Shown one piece after another: positions 14,567 to 22,088 of a stretch of 22,088 nt of DNA. The number at the start of each line of letters is the position of its first letter. Within the stretch, counting starts at the first letter, position 1. The stretch covers positions 1-22,088 of the forward strand of contig CAZPHH010000082.1 in assembly GCA_964586145.1 (NCBI GenBank). Direction: 5' to 3'. Both the position numbers and the translations under genes were made by a program. The notes beneath the pieces were generated by a model. That model had not been told where the DNA came from, did not search any database, and worked only from the letters and a program-made list of their open reading frames with translations. Source of the DNA: JAFGJQ01 sp964586145. GTDB taxonomy: Bacteria > Planctomycetota > Phycisphaerae > UBA1845.

Positions 14567-17431
14567 GTGCTGCAGAGGGGGAATGAACATCTCTTGTTCA
14601 GGCTGACCCGGTTGGCGAGCCTGCTGGTTTTGATCAGCGCCTTGGGCGGCGGGCCTGTTCGCGCGGAGGGGGAGGGCCCGGCCATCGATGTCTGGTACGG
14701 GTCGGAGCAGACGTTCGGTCACCCCGGTGTGCCGCAGCGCTGGGTGAACATCCTGGGCAACGTGTCCGACTCGGACGGTGTGGCCTCACTGAGTTATCGA
14801 CTCAACGGTGGAGAGCTGAAGCCGCTTTCCATCGGCCCCGATACCCGCCGCCTGCTGATGCCCGGCGACTTCAACATCGACATCGACTACGCCGACCTGC
14901 AACCCGGCCTCAACGAGGTCGCGATTTCTGCGACGGACGCAAACTCGAACGGCAGCACAACGACCGTTACTGTCAACTACGCCGCCGGCAACGCCTGGCC
15001 GCTGCCGTACACCATCGACTGGAGCACGGTGGACACCCTCTCCGACGCCGTCCAGGTGGTGGACGGCAAGTGGGATTTCACCAGCAACGGTGTACGCCCG
15101 ATCGAGCTGGGCTACGATCGCCTGCTGGCCATCGGCGAGCGGTTCGGCTGGACGGATTACGAAGTCACGCTCCCAATTACGATCCACGGCATCGACCCCG
15201 CGGGCTACCAGTGGCCGAGCGTAGCTCCGGGTCTGGCCATCATGCTCCGCTGGCAGGGGCACACCAAGTGGGGCGACTGGCAGCCGTGGATTTTCTGGCG
15301 CCCCAACGGGGCGTCCGCCTGGTATTACTACGGAGGCGGTCCGCACTTCGAGCTTCAGGGAGATGCCAGGGTCATCGTTGCGGACACGTCCGGCCGGACG
15401 CTCGACAACGACGTTCCCTACTACTGGAAAGTCCGCGTGGAGACGATCCCGGGCACGGGCAGTTTCTACTCCATGCGGGTGTGGGAGGTGGGGACACCGG
15501 AACCGATCCCATGGGACCTGACCGGCTGGCAGGGCACCGACGATCTGCCCTCAGGGTCGTTCCTGTTGATTGCGCACCATGTGGATGCGACGTTCGGCAA
15601 TATCACGGTGTCGCCCGTGCTCGGCACGGATCCGCCCTTGATATTCGATGAGCAGGTGTCGCCGGAGGCGAATTGGGCGATGGTGCAGTGGACGACGGAC
15701 GTGCCGGCAGACAGTCGTGTGGAATACGGCCTGACCGACGCATACGAATTGGGCACGGTGAGTGACGCGGCGAAGACGCTGGAGCACGCCATCGTGCTGG
15801 CCGGGTTGGAGGCCGAGACGACGTATCACTTCCGGATCACGTCCGAGCGACCCAGCGGCGTGAGCGCCTCGACGGAGGACCAGATCTTCACCACGTCGGC
15901 TCCGGATACGACACCGCCGGTGATCTCGCTGGTGCAGGCGTCGCCGGACCGGTTCAGCGCCGTGATCACCTGGAGCACTGACGAGCCGACGACGGGAGGT
16001 GTCGCCTACGGACTGACCGAGTCGTATGAAATCGGCAGCGAGGAGGACGAAACACTCTCCCTGAGCCACAGCGTGACGTTCTTGGGGCTGACGCCGGAGA
16101 CGCTGTACCACTTCCAGGTGACGGCCGAGGACTGGGCCGGCAATGTCGCGTGGTCGGAAAGCCTGACGTTCACGACGGCGCCGCTGCCGCCGCCGATCGT
16201 CGTGTCGGACGACTTCTGCTGCGCGGTCCTGGACACCGGGGTCTGGACGTTCATCGATCCGAAAGGCGACGGCTCGTACGCCATGACCGGCGGGCAGATC
16301 ACGCTGTCGGTGCCGCACGGCGTGAGCCACGACGTCTGGACGGGCGGCAACTTCGCCCCGCGGATCATGCAGCCGATTACCAATGCCGACATGGAGATTG
16401 AGATCAAGTTCGACTCGCCGTTGAGCGTCCGATACCAGATGCAGGGCCTGGTGGTCGAGCAGGACGCGAACAACTACGTCCGCTTCGATTTCCACTACGA
16501 GAGCGGCACGACGCGAGCCTTCGGCGCCACGGTGACGAACGGATCGCCGGTGGCACGATTCAACGTCGTTGTGCCCGACGGCGCGCCGATGTACATGCGG
16601 GTGCAGCGGGCGGGCAGCACGTGGACCTGCCGCCATTCGCACGACGGTGAAACCTGGGCCGTCGCGGGGAGCTTCTCCAGTGCGCTGGTCGTGTCGTCGG
16701 CCGGAGTCTTCGTCGGGAACGAGGGATTCGGGTCGAGTCCGCCGCCCGCGTTCACGGCCGTCGTGGACTACTTCTACAGCACCTCGGACATTCTCGGCGG
16801 CGCCACGCCGGGGGATTGCGCCGCGCTGACCGACTGCAACAGCAACGGCAACCCGGACATCTGTGACATTCTGGAAGGCGCAAGCCCGGACGTGAATACG
16901 AACGGCGTTCCTGACGAGTGCGAGGATCTGTGCATGGTGGACGGCGAGCCGGTGGATTGCTCCCATCTGGACTCTGACTGCACCCTGGGCGTGTGCGATC
17001 CCCAGACCGGCCAGTGTCTGGTCCAGCCCTTCAACGAAGACGGGCCATGCGACGACGGCGACCCATGCACCACGGACGACCATTGTGAGGCCGGCGTGTG
17101 CAGCGGAACATTTGCCGATGCCGATAACGACGGTATATGCGATGCGTTGGACAACTGCCCCACGGTCTGGAACCCGGACCAGACGGACACGAGCACCAAC
17201 GGATACGGGGACGTGTGTGACGGTCTGTTTGATGCCGATCACGACGGGGACGTGGATCATGACGATTACGTCAGCTTCGAGGGCTGCCTGGGTGGACCGG
17301 GCACCCTGGCTTCGCTACCCTGCCGCGATGTCCACGACACGGACGCGGACGACGACGTGGACCTGCTGGACTGGGCGGAGTTTCAGGTCCTTTTCGGCAG
17401 CTACCAGCCACCGGTGGGGCCCCGCGGTTGA
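14567..17431 (+). CDS. Large secreted modular protein: Ig-like, FnIII, lectin-like and calcium-binding repeat domains
   Basis: A 954-residue exported protein of unknown activity. A signal peptide covers residues 1-33 (cleavage after PVRA). Then come an Ig-like strand-rich part (~35-140), a lectin/jelly-roll-like domain rich in Trp and Tyr (~150-350), two fibronectin-III-like domains (~357-443 and 445-543; both have the pattern 'TTDxPxxxxVEYG...TxYHFRIT'), and a concanavalin-like domain resembling DUF1349 (~545-745). The tail has Asn/Asp repeats (DCNSNGNPDICD, VNTNGVPDEC; ~753-785), a Cys-rich segment (~786-846), thrombospondin-3-like repeats (DADNDGICDALDNCP; ~850-883) and a dockerin-like pair (DADHDGDVDHDDY, DTDADDDVDLLDW; ~884-945). 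The GTG start follows GGAGAAGGTGAAGG. The domains suggest binding of polysaccharide or cell-surface material with calcium; no catalytic motif is recognised. Confidence 0.85.
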   Translation: MLQRGNEHLLFRLTRLASLLVLISALGGGPVRAEGEGPAIDVWYGSEQTFGHPGVPQRWVNILGNVSDSDGVASLSYRLNGGELKPLSIGPDTRRLLMPGDFNIDIDYADLQPGLNEVAISATDANSNGSTTTVTVNYAAGNAWPLPYTIDWSTVDTLSDAVQVVDGKWDFTSNGVRPIELGYDRLLAIGERFGWTDYEVTLPITIHGIDPAGYQWPSVAPGLAIMLRWQGHTKWGDWQPWIFWRPNGASAWYYYGGGPHFELQGDARVIVADTSGRTLDNDVPYYWKVRVETIPGTGSFYSMRVWEVGTPEPIPWDLTGWQGTDDLPSGSFLLIAHHVDATFGNITVSPVLGTDPPLIFDEQVSPEANWAMVQWTTDVPADSRVEYGLTDAYELGTVSDAAKTLEHAIVLAGLEAETTYHFRITSERPSGVSASTEDQIFTTSAPDTTPPVISLVQASPDRFSAVITWSTDEPTTGGVAYGLTESYEIGSEEDETLSLSHSVTFLGLTPETLYHFQVTAEDWAGNVAWSESLTFTTAPLPPPIVVSDDFCCAVLDTGVWTFIDPKGDGSYAMTGGQITLSVPHGVSHDVWTGGNFAPRIMQPITNADMEIEIKFDSPLSVRYQMQGLVVEQDANNYVRFDFHYESGTTRAFGATVTNGSPVARFNVVVPDGAPMYMRVQRAGSTWTCRHSHDGETWAVAGSFSSALVVSSAGVFVGNEGFGSSPPPAFTAVVDYFYSTSDILGGATPGDCAALTDCNSNGNPDICDILEGASPDVNTNGVPDECEDLCMVDGEPVDCSHLDSDCTLGVCDPQTGQCLVQPFNEDGPCDDGDPCTTDDHCEAGVCSGTFADADNDGICDALDNCPTVWNPDQTDTSTNGYGDVCDGLFDADHDGDVDHDDYVSFEGCLGGPGTLASLPCRDVHDTDADDDVDLLDWAEFQVLFGSYQPPVGPRG

Positions 17432-17503
17432 GTGCGTGGAAGAGGAACACCACGAGAGGACAGGCTGTGGTCTGCGGACTTCCGGCGGCAGGAGTGAGGC
17501 AAT

Positions 17504-18529
17504 ATGCGCGTGCTGATCACCGGGCATCTGGGCTACATCGGTACCGTCATGACGCCCATGGTGCAGGCCGCCGGCCACGAGGTCGCGGGTCTGGACAACG
17601 ACATGTACCGCCGCTGCACGTTCGGGGGGGGCCTTGCGGACGTACCGACGATCCGGAAGGACCTCCGGGACGTCACCGTCGACGACCTGCGCGGGTGTGA
17701 CGCCGTCTGCCACCTGGCCGGCTTGTCCAACGATCCACTGGGCGACCTGAACCCGGGCCTGACGTACGAGATCAACCATCGCGCGTCGGTGCGGCTGGCC
17801 GAGATGGCCAGGGATGCGGGCGTGCAGCGGTTTATCTTCTCGTCGTCGTGCAGCAACTACGGTGCGGCCGGCGACGACTTTCTGACGGAGGAATCCGCGT
17901 TCAACCCCGTCACTCCCTACGGCGAATCGAAGGTGATGGTCGAGCGCGACGTGTCTCAGATGGCCGACGACCGGTTCTCGCCGACGTTCCTGCGCAACGC
18001 GACCGCCTACGGCCTCTCGCCGCGGATCCGGTTTGACCTGGTGCTGAACAACCTGACGGCCTGGGCCTGCACGACCGGCAAAATCATGATGAAAAGCGAC
18101 GGCACGCCCTGGCGTCCGATCGTCCACATCGCGGACATCGCGCGGGCCTTCATCGCGGTGCTGGACGCCCCGCGAGAGAAGATACACAATGAGGCGTTCA
18201 ATGTGGGCGTTACGCAGGAGAACCACAGGGTCCGCGATATTGCCGCGATGGTGGGGCAGGTGGTGCCGGATTGTGAGGTCAGCTTTGCCCAAGGCGCCTC
18301 GCCCGACAAGCGAAACTACCGCGTGAACTGCGACAAGCTGGCCCGCGTGCTGCCGGCCTTCCAGCCACAGTGGACCGCCCGAAAGGGCGTCGAGGAGGTC
18401 TATGAGGCCTGCCGCCGACACGGGCTGACACTGGAGCAGTTTGAAGGTCCGATGTATCAGCGCATCGCGCACGTACGCAAGCTGATCGCCGAGGGCAAGC
18501 TGGACGAGAACCTGCGCGTACGGGACTGA
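17504..18529 (+). CDS. NAD(P)-dependent sugar epimerase/dehydratase (extended SDR)
   Basis: A cytosolic Rossmann-fold enzyme that acts on a nucleotide sugar (4-epimerisation, dehydration or reduction; the exact reaction is not decidable here). The 341-residue protein begins with the NAD motif G7-H-L-G10-Y-I-G13, has DAVCHLAGLSNDP (~66-78), a Ser-rich catalytic strand FIFSSSCSNYG (~110-120) and the catalytic Y139-x-x-x-K143 in PYGESK, followed by the RNATAYG and RPIVHIADIARA segments typical of the family. The ATG at 17504 is preceded by GGAGTGAGG. A sugar C-methyltransferase starts 55 bases downstream on the same strand, so both probably belong to one deoxysugar or modified-sugar route feeding a surface polysaccharide. 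Confidence 0.9.
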   Translation: MRVLITGHLGYIGTVMTPMVQAAGHEVAGLDNDMYRRCTFGGGLADVPTIRKDLRDVTVDDLRGCDAVCHLAGLSNDPLGDLNPGLTYEINHRASVRLAEMARDAGVQRFIFSSSCSNYGAAGDDFLTEESAFNPVTPYGESKVMVERDVSQMADDRFSPTFLRNATAYGLSPRIRFDLVLNNLTAWACTTGKIMMKSDGTPWRPIVHIADIARAFIAVLDAPREKIHNEAFNVGVTQENHRVRDIAAMVGQVVPDCEVSFAQGASPDKRNYRVNCDKLARVLPAFQPQWTARKGVEEVYEACRRHGLTLEQFEGPMYQRIAHVRKLIAEGKLDENLRVRD

Positions 18530-18584
18530 CGAGGGAGTGTCGAGCCGAACCTGGCGTCGCCGTCGCCCGCAGGAAGGAGCCTGA

Positions 18585-19817
18585 ATGACCGATCCTGCCC
18601 CTGCACTTCCACCCGGCGTTTCCGTTGACGTGGTTTGGGAACCCCACCGAAAATGCCCGAGCTGCCTGGCCCGCGGGGTGCGGACCTTCTTCAACATTGA
18701 GGACATCCCCGTCCATAGCACGCTGCGGATGCGGACCCGCGCCGAGGCGATTGATTCCCCACGCGGCAACCTGACGCTCGGATTCTGCCCCGCCTGTGGC
18801 TTTGTCTTCAACACTCGGTTCGATCCGGACGCGCAGACGTATTCAGAACAGTGTGAGGAGTCGCAGGGGTTCTCCCCGACGTTCAACGCGTTCGCCCGCT
18901 CCCTGGCGGCGCAGCTCATCGAGAAACACGCTCTGCGCGGCAAGACCATCCTGGAGATCGGCTGCGGCAAGGGGGAATTTCTCGCACTGCTTTGCCAATT
19001 GGGCGGCAACCGCGGCATCGGGATCGACCCGGCCTATCGCCCCGACCGCACGCCGCCGGAGGCGGCCGATCGGGTCACGTTCATTCAGGATCTGTACGGC
19101 CCGAAGCATGCTCACCTGGCCGCCGACTTCGTGGCGTGCCGTCACACGCTGGAACACATCGGCCCGACCGGCCGGTTTGTCCAAGACATCCGGGCGACGC
19201 TGGACGACGGGTCTGAGACCACCGTCTGGTTCGAGCTGCCGGACGTGTACCGCGTGCTGTGCGAAGGGGCGTTCTGGGACCTCTACTACGAACACTGTGC
19301 GTACTTCAGCCTCGGGTCTCTCGCTCGGCTGTTCCGGCAGGCGGGTTTTGACGTCGTCGATATCGAGTCGGTGTACGACAATCAGTACCTGCTCATCACC
19401 GCTCGTCCCGCGCCCGGACCGACCCAGGCGAGCCTGCCCGCCGAGAACGATCTGCCGGCCATGACGCGGGCGATCGAGCAGTTCCCGCGCATCTGCGCCG
19501 AACGCCTCTCCGGCTGGCGACGGTTTGTGACAGAGGCGGCCCATCGTGGGGAGAAGGTCGTGGTCTGGGGCTCGCTTTCCAAGGGCGTATCGTTCCTGAC
19601 CACGTTGAAGCTGGTCGACGAGGTGGAGTACGTGGTGGACATCAACCCCCACCGACAGGGCTTCTACATGCCGGGCACCGGCCAGCGCATCGTCCCCCCG
19701 GAGCACCTGGCCGGGTACCAGCCGCACTACGTGATCGCGATGAACCCGATCTATCGCAAGGAGATCCAGGCCGACCTGGACCGACTGGGCGTGAGAGCGG
19801 AGCTTCACACCGTCTGA
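18585..19817 (+). CDS. Sugar C-methyltransferase (NovU/TylC3/EvaC-type, zinc-binding)
   Basis: An S-adenosylmethionine-dependent enzyme of the family that adds a branch methyl to carbon 3 or 5 of keto-deoxysugars. The 410-residue protein shows the three-part layout of that family: an N-terminal zinc-binding domain (C24/C27 and C68/C71), a central methyltransferase domain with motif I (ILEIGCGKGEF, ~122-132) and CRHTLEHIG, and a C-terminal Rossmann-like domain (VVVWGSLSKGVSFL ... EYVVDINPHRQGFYMPGTG ... YVIAMNPIYRKEI). A Shine-Dalgarno GAAGGAG precedes the ATG. It follows the epimerase/dehydratase at 55 bases, and together they could make a branched-chain sugar. The family is firm; the sugar and carbon methylated are unknown. 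Confidence 0.87.
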   Translation: MTDPAPALPPGVSVDVVWEPHRKCPSCLARGVRTFFNIEDIPVHSTLRMRTRAEAIDSPRGNLTLGFCPACGFVFNTRFDPDAQTYSEQCEESQGFSPTFNAFARSLAAQLIEKHALRGKTILEIGCGKGEFLALLCQLGGNRGIGIDPAYRPDRTPPEAADRVTFIQDLYGPKHAHLAADFVACRHTLEHIGPTGRFVQDIRATLDDGSETTVWFELPDVYRVLCEGAFWDLYYEHCAYFSLGSLARLFRQAGFDVVDIESVYDNQYLLITARPAPGPTQASLPAENDLPAMTRAIEQFPRICAERLSGWRRFVTEAAHRGEKVVVWGSLSKGVSFLTTLKLVDEVEYVVDINPHRQGFYMPGTGQRIVPPEHLAGYQPHYVIAMNPIYRKEIQADLDRLGVRAELHTV

Positions 19818-20356
19818 CCGGCCGCTCCGGCCTGCCGCCCGTTCCGGGTGTCATCATCTTCCGACGGCGGCACGCGGCCAAGATCGGCGTCGGCGCGTGC
19901 CTTCACCGCTTCGAAACGGGCTGCCGCCATGGGGGCCGCGGAGTGGTCATCGCTCGGGCGGAAGTGTTGGCGGAATATGGAGTTGCGATAGCAGCCCTGA
20001 GGAGTCGGGACGGGAGCCCACCCCGTCGGCGTGCCCCAACGCCGGTTCGCGCCGTCGGAACGGAGCGTGAGCACGGTCCCGTCAAAGAAGAGGAAGCATT
20101 CCGCTGTGTGAGTACCCCCCATGCCGCTCTGAAAATCGGGGCGACCGGCGTTGCCAGTAAACCACAACCGTCCGATGAGCCCACATTGGCGTTTTGCTGG
20201 GGAACTGGCCAGGTGGGCGATGTAGTATAGCCGCCGCACGCCCCCTCCACCACGGCGTGGCGAAGCCACTCCCGTATTGCGTTTCTCGTCCCTTTCAGGG
20301 TAGGCAGCCGTGCGGAACGGGTAGGGTACGCGTGGGAGCGGGGGAAGGTGCGGCAG
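19818..20356. other. Unassigned segment between sugar operon and attC site
   Basis: About 540 bases with no gene I can defend. A minus-strand frame is open through most of it and runs over the end of the C-methyltransferase gene. Its peptide (for example HTAECFLFFDGTVLTLRSDG) has a faint look of the C-terminal end of planctomycete DUF1559 prepilin-like proteins, but the spacing is off by one and the rest is low-complexity. A short hairpin GTGGC-GAA-GCCAC lies near 20260. The segment starts exactly at the crossover side of the attC, so it is either flanking chromosome or the remains of a further cassette. Confidence 0.35.
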
Positions 20357-20446
20357 CCGTAACGCCTGAGCTAACCGGGCGGCGGCAGAGGCGTTGATTA
20401 TAGATTCCGCTCCCAACCGCCGCTCCGGTTGAGCGACTTGTTAGCT
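20357..20446 (-). other. attC: Integron attC recombination site
   Basis: Read on the minus strand, 38 bases after the stop of the DUF1254 gene: AGCTAAC (R'', 20446-20440), then AA and GTCGCTCAACCGG (L''), a 13-bp stem (arms 20430-20417 and 20385-20373, one bulged A), a ~31-base loop, then CCGGTTAGCTCAGGC (L') and GTTACGG (R', 20363-20357). This is the known attC order, 3' of the cassette gene and in the right orientation; it closely resembles aadA-type attC sites (TCTAACAATTCGTTCAAGC...TCAAGCGTTAG). The bulged base in one arm fits the extrahelical-base rule for strand choice. Crossover would be between 20363 and 20362. Confidence 0.8.
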
Positions 20447-21995
20447 GGCCTGACGAATCCCAATGTGAGGCCGATTCATTGTGCTAGGGCACTTGCTTTA
20501 CCGGCGGAGGGTTCCATTTGCCGGTGAGCGCATCGGGCTTCGGGGCGTAGAGACGCATGGTCAGGTTGAACGGCCCTTTGGGCGCGGGAAGCCAATTGGC
20601 CTCCAGATCCTTGCCGGGACTTTCGCTCTGGAAATACAGATCGAGCGAGCCGTCGCCATTGAACTTGAAGGGCATGTAGCTGCTGACGGCGAATCGGTTG
20701 AGCTCGTTCCCGACTTGGAAGCCCTCTTCGTCATAGAGCGTGATCGACCAGAAGGCGTTCACAGGCGGTGTTGTGCCCTTGGCGAAGTGCATGGTGTACT
20801 TGTTCGCGCCATTCAGCGGCTTGCCGGCTGCATCGCCAAGGTTCAGCGGATAGATCGCATCCTCCGGGAGATTGGCACCGAGGCCGATCTGAGCGACGAT
20901 GGCACGCTTAAGGTAGTAGTTGCCATAGACACCCACCGTGTCGGTATTCATCGACCAACCATTGGCGACGCGGGCCAACGTCGGCAGTTTCCAGGCCATG
21001 AGTTTCTGGCCTTCAGCCGGGGCGGCCTCGAGGGCGTCTCGAATCACCGTGTCAACGTTGTTGATATCGAAACTCTTGCCAGGTGCGATTCCAAGGCGCT
21101 TCATCTGCGCAATGATTGGCTGGTCAGTGACATGAGGCGGATGCAGTTTCATCAGTTCCGCTGCATAGGCGAAGTACTTACCCGCGGGCATGGTGTCGAC
21201 CTGGGTCTTGGGCGCGGTCTTCATGTCCACACTCGGATCGATATTTACAGCCATCTGGGCGGGCGGCTTGCCCCAACCCGAGAGCGGGGTGACTTTGTAG
21301 CCCGCCTGGATCTTGTTAACAGCAGGGTAATCGGCGGGGCCATCAGTCTTGGTGCGGCCGATTACCCAGACATATGGCGTCGGTGCGGGAATGTGTGAGA
21401 AGCCGCTCGGCACCTCGCCCGTCCAGCCGGGAGGCGTGACAAGGAAGTTGCCGGCCTGAGTGCCGGTGGTTCGCCAACCCGGCGAAGCAAAAACGTCAGT
21501 CCACATGTCGAGCATGGGCAGCAGGTAGTAACGGCCATCGGTATCCGGTGCGGAGACGATCAGCGGTTCCTTCGTCAGGTCCAACCAGGCGACGGAATAG
21601 AGCGTGTCGAAGTTGACGCGCACGACGATTTTCAGATCGGCAGGCGGGTACTCCGGGACGCTGACGAACATGTTCATCGGTCCCTTGGCGAACTCTTTGC
21701 CGGGTTCAACGTTCGTGCTTTGCAGACGGGTAATGTCCATCGATACCAGCGGATAGAAGTAGATATAGGCGTCCACGGCGATGGCACGCGCCTCCGCTGC
21801 GCTGATCTTGTCTTGGGCGTGAGCCAGTACCTGTGGAAGCGCAAGCAGGGCCGTGATGCACCCCAGCGCGATGAGTCTTGTGCGTTTCATCATCTTGTGT
21901 CTCCGTTGGTGTTGAATCGAAGGAAAAATCGGGCAGCTAACTTGGTTATAGAAAGTTTCTGCCTATTACCTGTAGGACGCAAATGTGCGGCCTAA
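20363..21995 (-). mobile_element. Integron gene cassette carrying a DUF1254/DUF1214 gene
   Basis: The unit runs on the minus strand from TTAGGC at 21995 (just after a G at 21996) through a single gene to the attC crossover G at 20363, about 1.63 kb: one promoter-poor gene followed closely by attC, as in typical cassettes. Three hand-counted 60-base lines in it have 32-38 G+C, against 42 in a line of the nearby epimerase. No integrase is present in the window. The right boundary is less certain than the attC end. Confidence 0.62.
20484..21893 (-). CDS. Secreted DUF1254/DUF1214 domain protein
   Basis: A 469-residue exported protein of unknown function. The signal peptide is at residues 1-26 (KRTRLIALGCITALLALPQVLAHA). 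The DUF1254 domain covers about 35-180 (AYIYFYPLVSMDITR, VVRVNFDTLYSVAWLDL, DGRYYLLPMLDMW). The DUF1214 domain is near the C-terminus, about 350-455 (NAFWSITLYDEEGF, NRFAVSS, DGSLDLYFQSESPG, NWLPAPKGPFNLTMRLY). These two domains regularly occur together; their activity is not established as far as I know. The first ATG (21893) has GGAG seven bases upstream and is preferred over the ATG next to it. The gene sits alone, opposite in strand to its left-hand neighbours, and its stop is 38 bases before an attC site, so it is the cargo of an integron cassette. Confidence 0.92.
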   Translation of the reverse strand: MMKRTRLIALGCITALLALPQVLAHAQDKISAAEARAIAVDAYIYFYPLVSMDITRLQSTNVEPGKEFAKGPMNMFVSVPEYPPADLKIVVRVNFDTLYSVAWLDLTKEPLIVSAPDTDGRYYLLPMLDMWTDVFASPGWRTTGTQAGNFLVTPPGWTGEVPSGFSHIPAPTPYVWVIGRTKTDGPADYPAVNKIQAGYKVTPLSGWGKPPAQMAVNIDPSVDMKTAPKTQVDTMPAGKYFAYAAELMKLHPPHVTDQPIIAQMKRLGIAPGKSFDINNVDTVIRDALEAAPAEGQKLMAWKLPTLARVANGWSMNTDTVGVYGNYYLKRAIVAQIGLGANLPEDAIYPLNLGDAAGKPLNGANKYTMHFAKGTTPPVNAFWSITLYDEEGFQVGNELNRFAVSSYMPFKFNGDGSLDLYFQSESPGKDLEANWLPAPKGPFNLTMRLYAPKPDALTGKWNPPPVKQVP

Positions 21996-22026
21996 CGCGC
22001 AGGCAGTTGATTCTCGTTAGTCTAAC
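21990..22026 (-). other. Putative upstream cassette junction / integrase core-site cluster
   Basis: On the minus strand GTTAGGC (21996-21990) is a perfect GTTRRRY core site placed about 100 bases before the DUF1254 start, where a preceding attC or attI would end. A further GTTAGAC with an overlapping inverted CTAAC forms the palindrome GTTAG-T-CTAAC at 22016-22026. Beyond it, GCTTGACAATTGAGCAAC (22054-22037) resembles the R''-L'' side of an attC, but its pairing with the R' half is poor. I cannot decide between a degenerate attC and an attI; the rest may lie outside the window. Confidence 0.4.
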
Positions 22027-22088
22027 CCGGAGCTGTTGGTTGCTCAATTGTCAAGCCTTTCCCCGCGTGATAGGCCGCCCCTGCCTAG

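Noticed and set aside
12691..14685. 664-codon open frame on the minus strand opposite dacB
   Set aside because: It is a mirror of the high third-position G+C of dacB; its translation is His/Arg/Pro/Gly-rich with no recognisable domain, whereas dacB has all three active-site motifs.
15551..17260. 569-codon minus-strand frame opposite the secreted protein, and another at 17315-19018 opposite the sugar genes
   Set aside because: Low-complexity Arg/Val/His-rich translations without domains; the plus-strand genes are well supported.
19805..20416. 203-codon minus-strand frame as a real gene
   Set aside because: It starts inside the attC site, overlaps the end of the C-methyltransferase gene and shows no convincing family resemblance; the H-x-DG-like scrap has the wrong spacing.
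1..22088. CRISPR arrays, rRNA genes, insertion sequences with transposases, prophage genes
   Set aside because: Looked for on both strands: no regularly spaced direct repeats, no rRNA-like sequence, and no transposase, integrase or phage structural protein among the open frames.

Overview
The window looks like a high-G+C bacterial chromosome, most likely from a planctomycete-type organism (Phycisphaerae or a relative). This rests on the modular secreted protein at 14567-17431, whose C-terminus has 'DxNxNGxPDxC' repeats, thrombospondin-type-3-like repeats and a dockerin-like tail, and on a dispersed palindromic repeat at 10386-10535 of a kind I recall from planctomycete genomes. No rRNA or other taxonomic marker confirms it.

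Layout. 1-3630: MFS-type transporter with a C-terminal zinc ribbon (+), then on the minus strand tRNA-Gly(TCC), ribosome recycling factor (frr), methylenetetrahydrofolate reductase (metF) and tRNA-Tyr(GTA). 3630-5128: a gene-free stretch, two tandem Hsp20 chaperones (+) and a terminator. 5148-10214 (minus): a tripartite-type efflux operon read as TetR regulator, periplasmic adaptor, RND pump, with a recognisable promoter in front of tetR. 10215-12669: an accessory island with a 23-bp inverted-repeat element and a two-gene restriction-modification system (D12-class adenine methyltransferase overlapping a winged-helix/HNH endonuclease by GTGA). 12751-14265: DacB/PBP4-type D-Ala-D-Ala carboxypeptidase. 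14567-17431: large secreted modular protein. 17504-19817: NAD-dependent sugar epimerase/dehydratase and sugar C-methyltransferase, probably co-transcribed and acting on a nucleotide sugar for a surface glycan.

19818-22088 is the most unusual part. A secreted DUF1254/DUF1214 protein on the minus strand is followed by a sequence with the architecture of an integron attC recombination site (20357-20446), and a G/TTAGGC-type junction lies upstream of the gene (about 21996). Together they delimit a gene cassette of about 1.63 kb. No integrase gene is in the window; given the cassette direction it would lie to the right of position 22088, if present. The segment just beyond the attC (19818-20356) has no convincing gene.

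The housekeeping genes (tRNAs, frr, metF, dacB) are ordinary. The accessory content (R-M island, inverted-repeat element, cassette) has visibly lower G+C in hand-counted lines than the neighbouring core genes.
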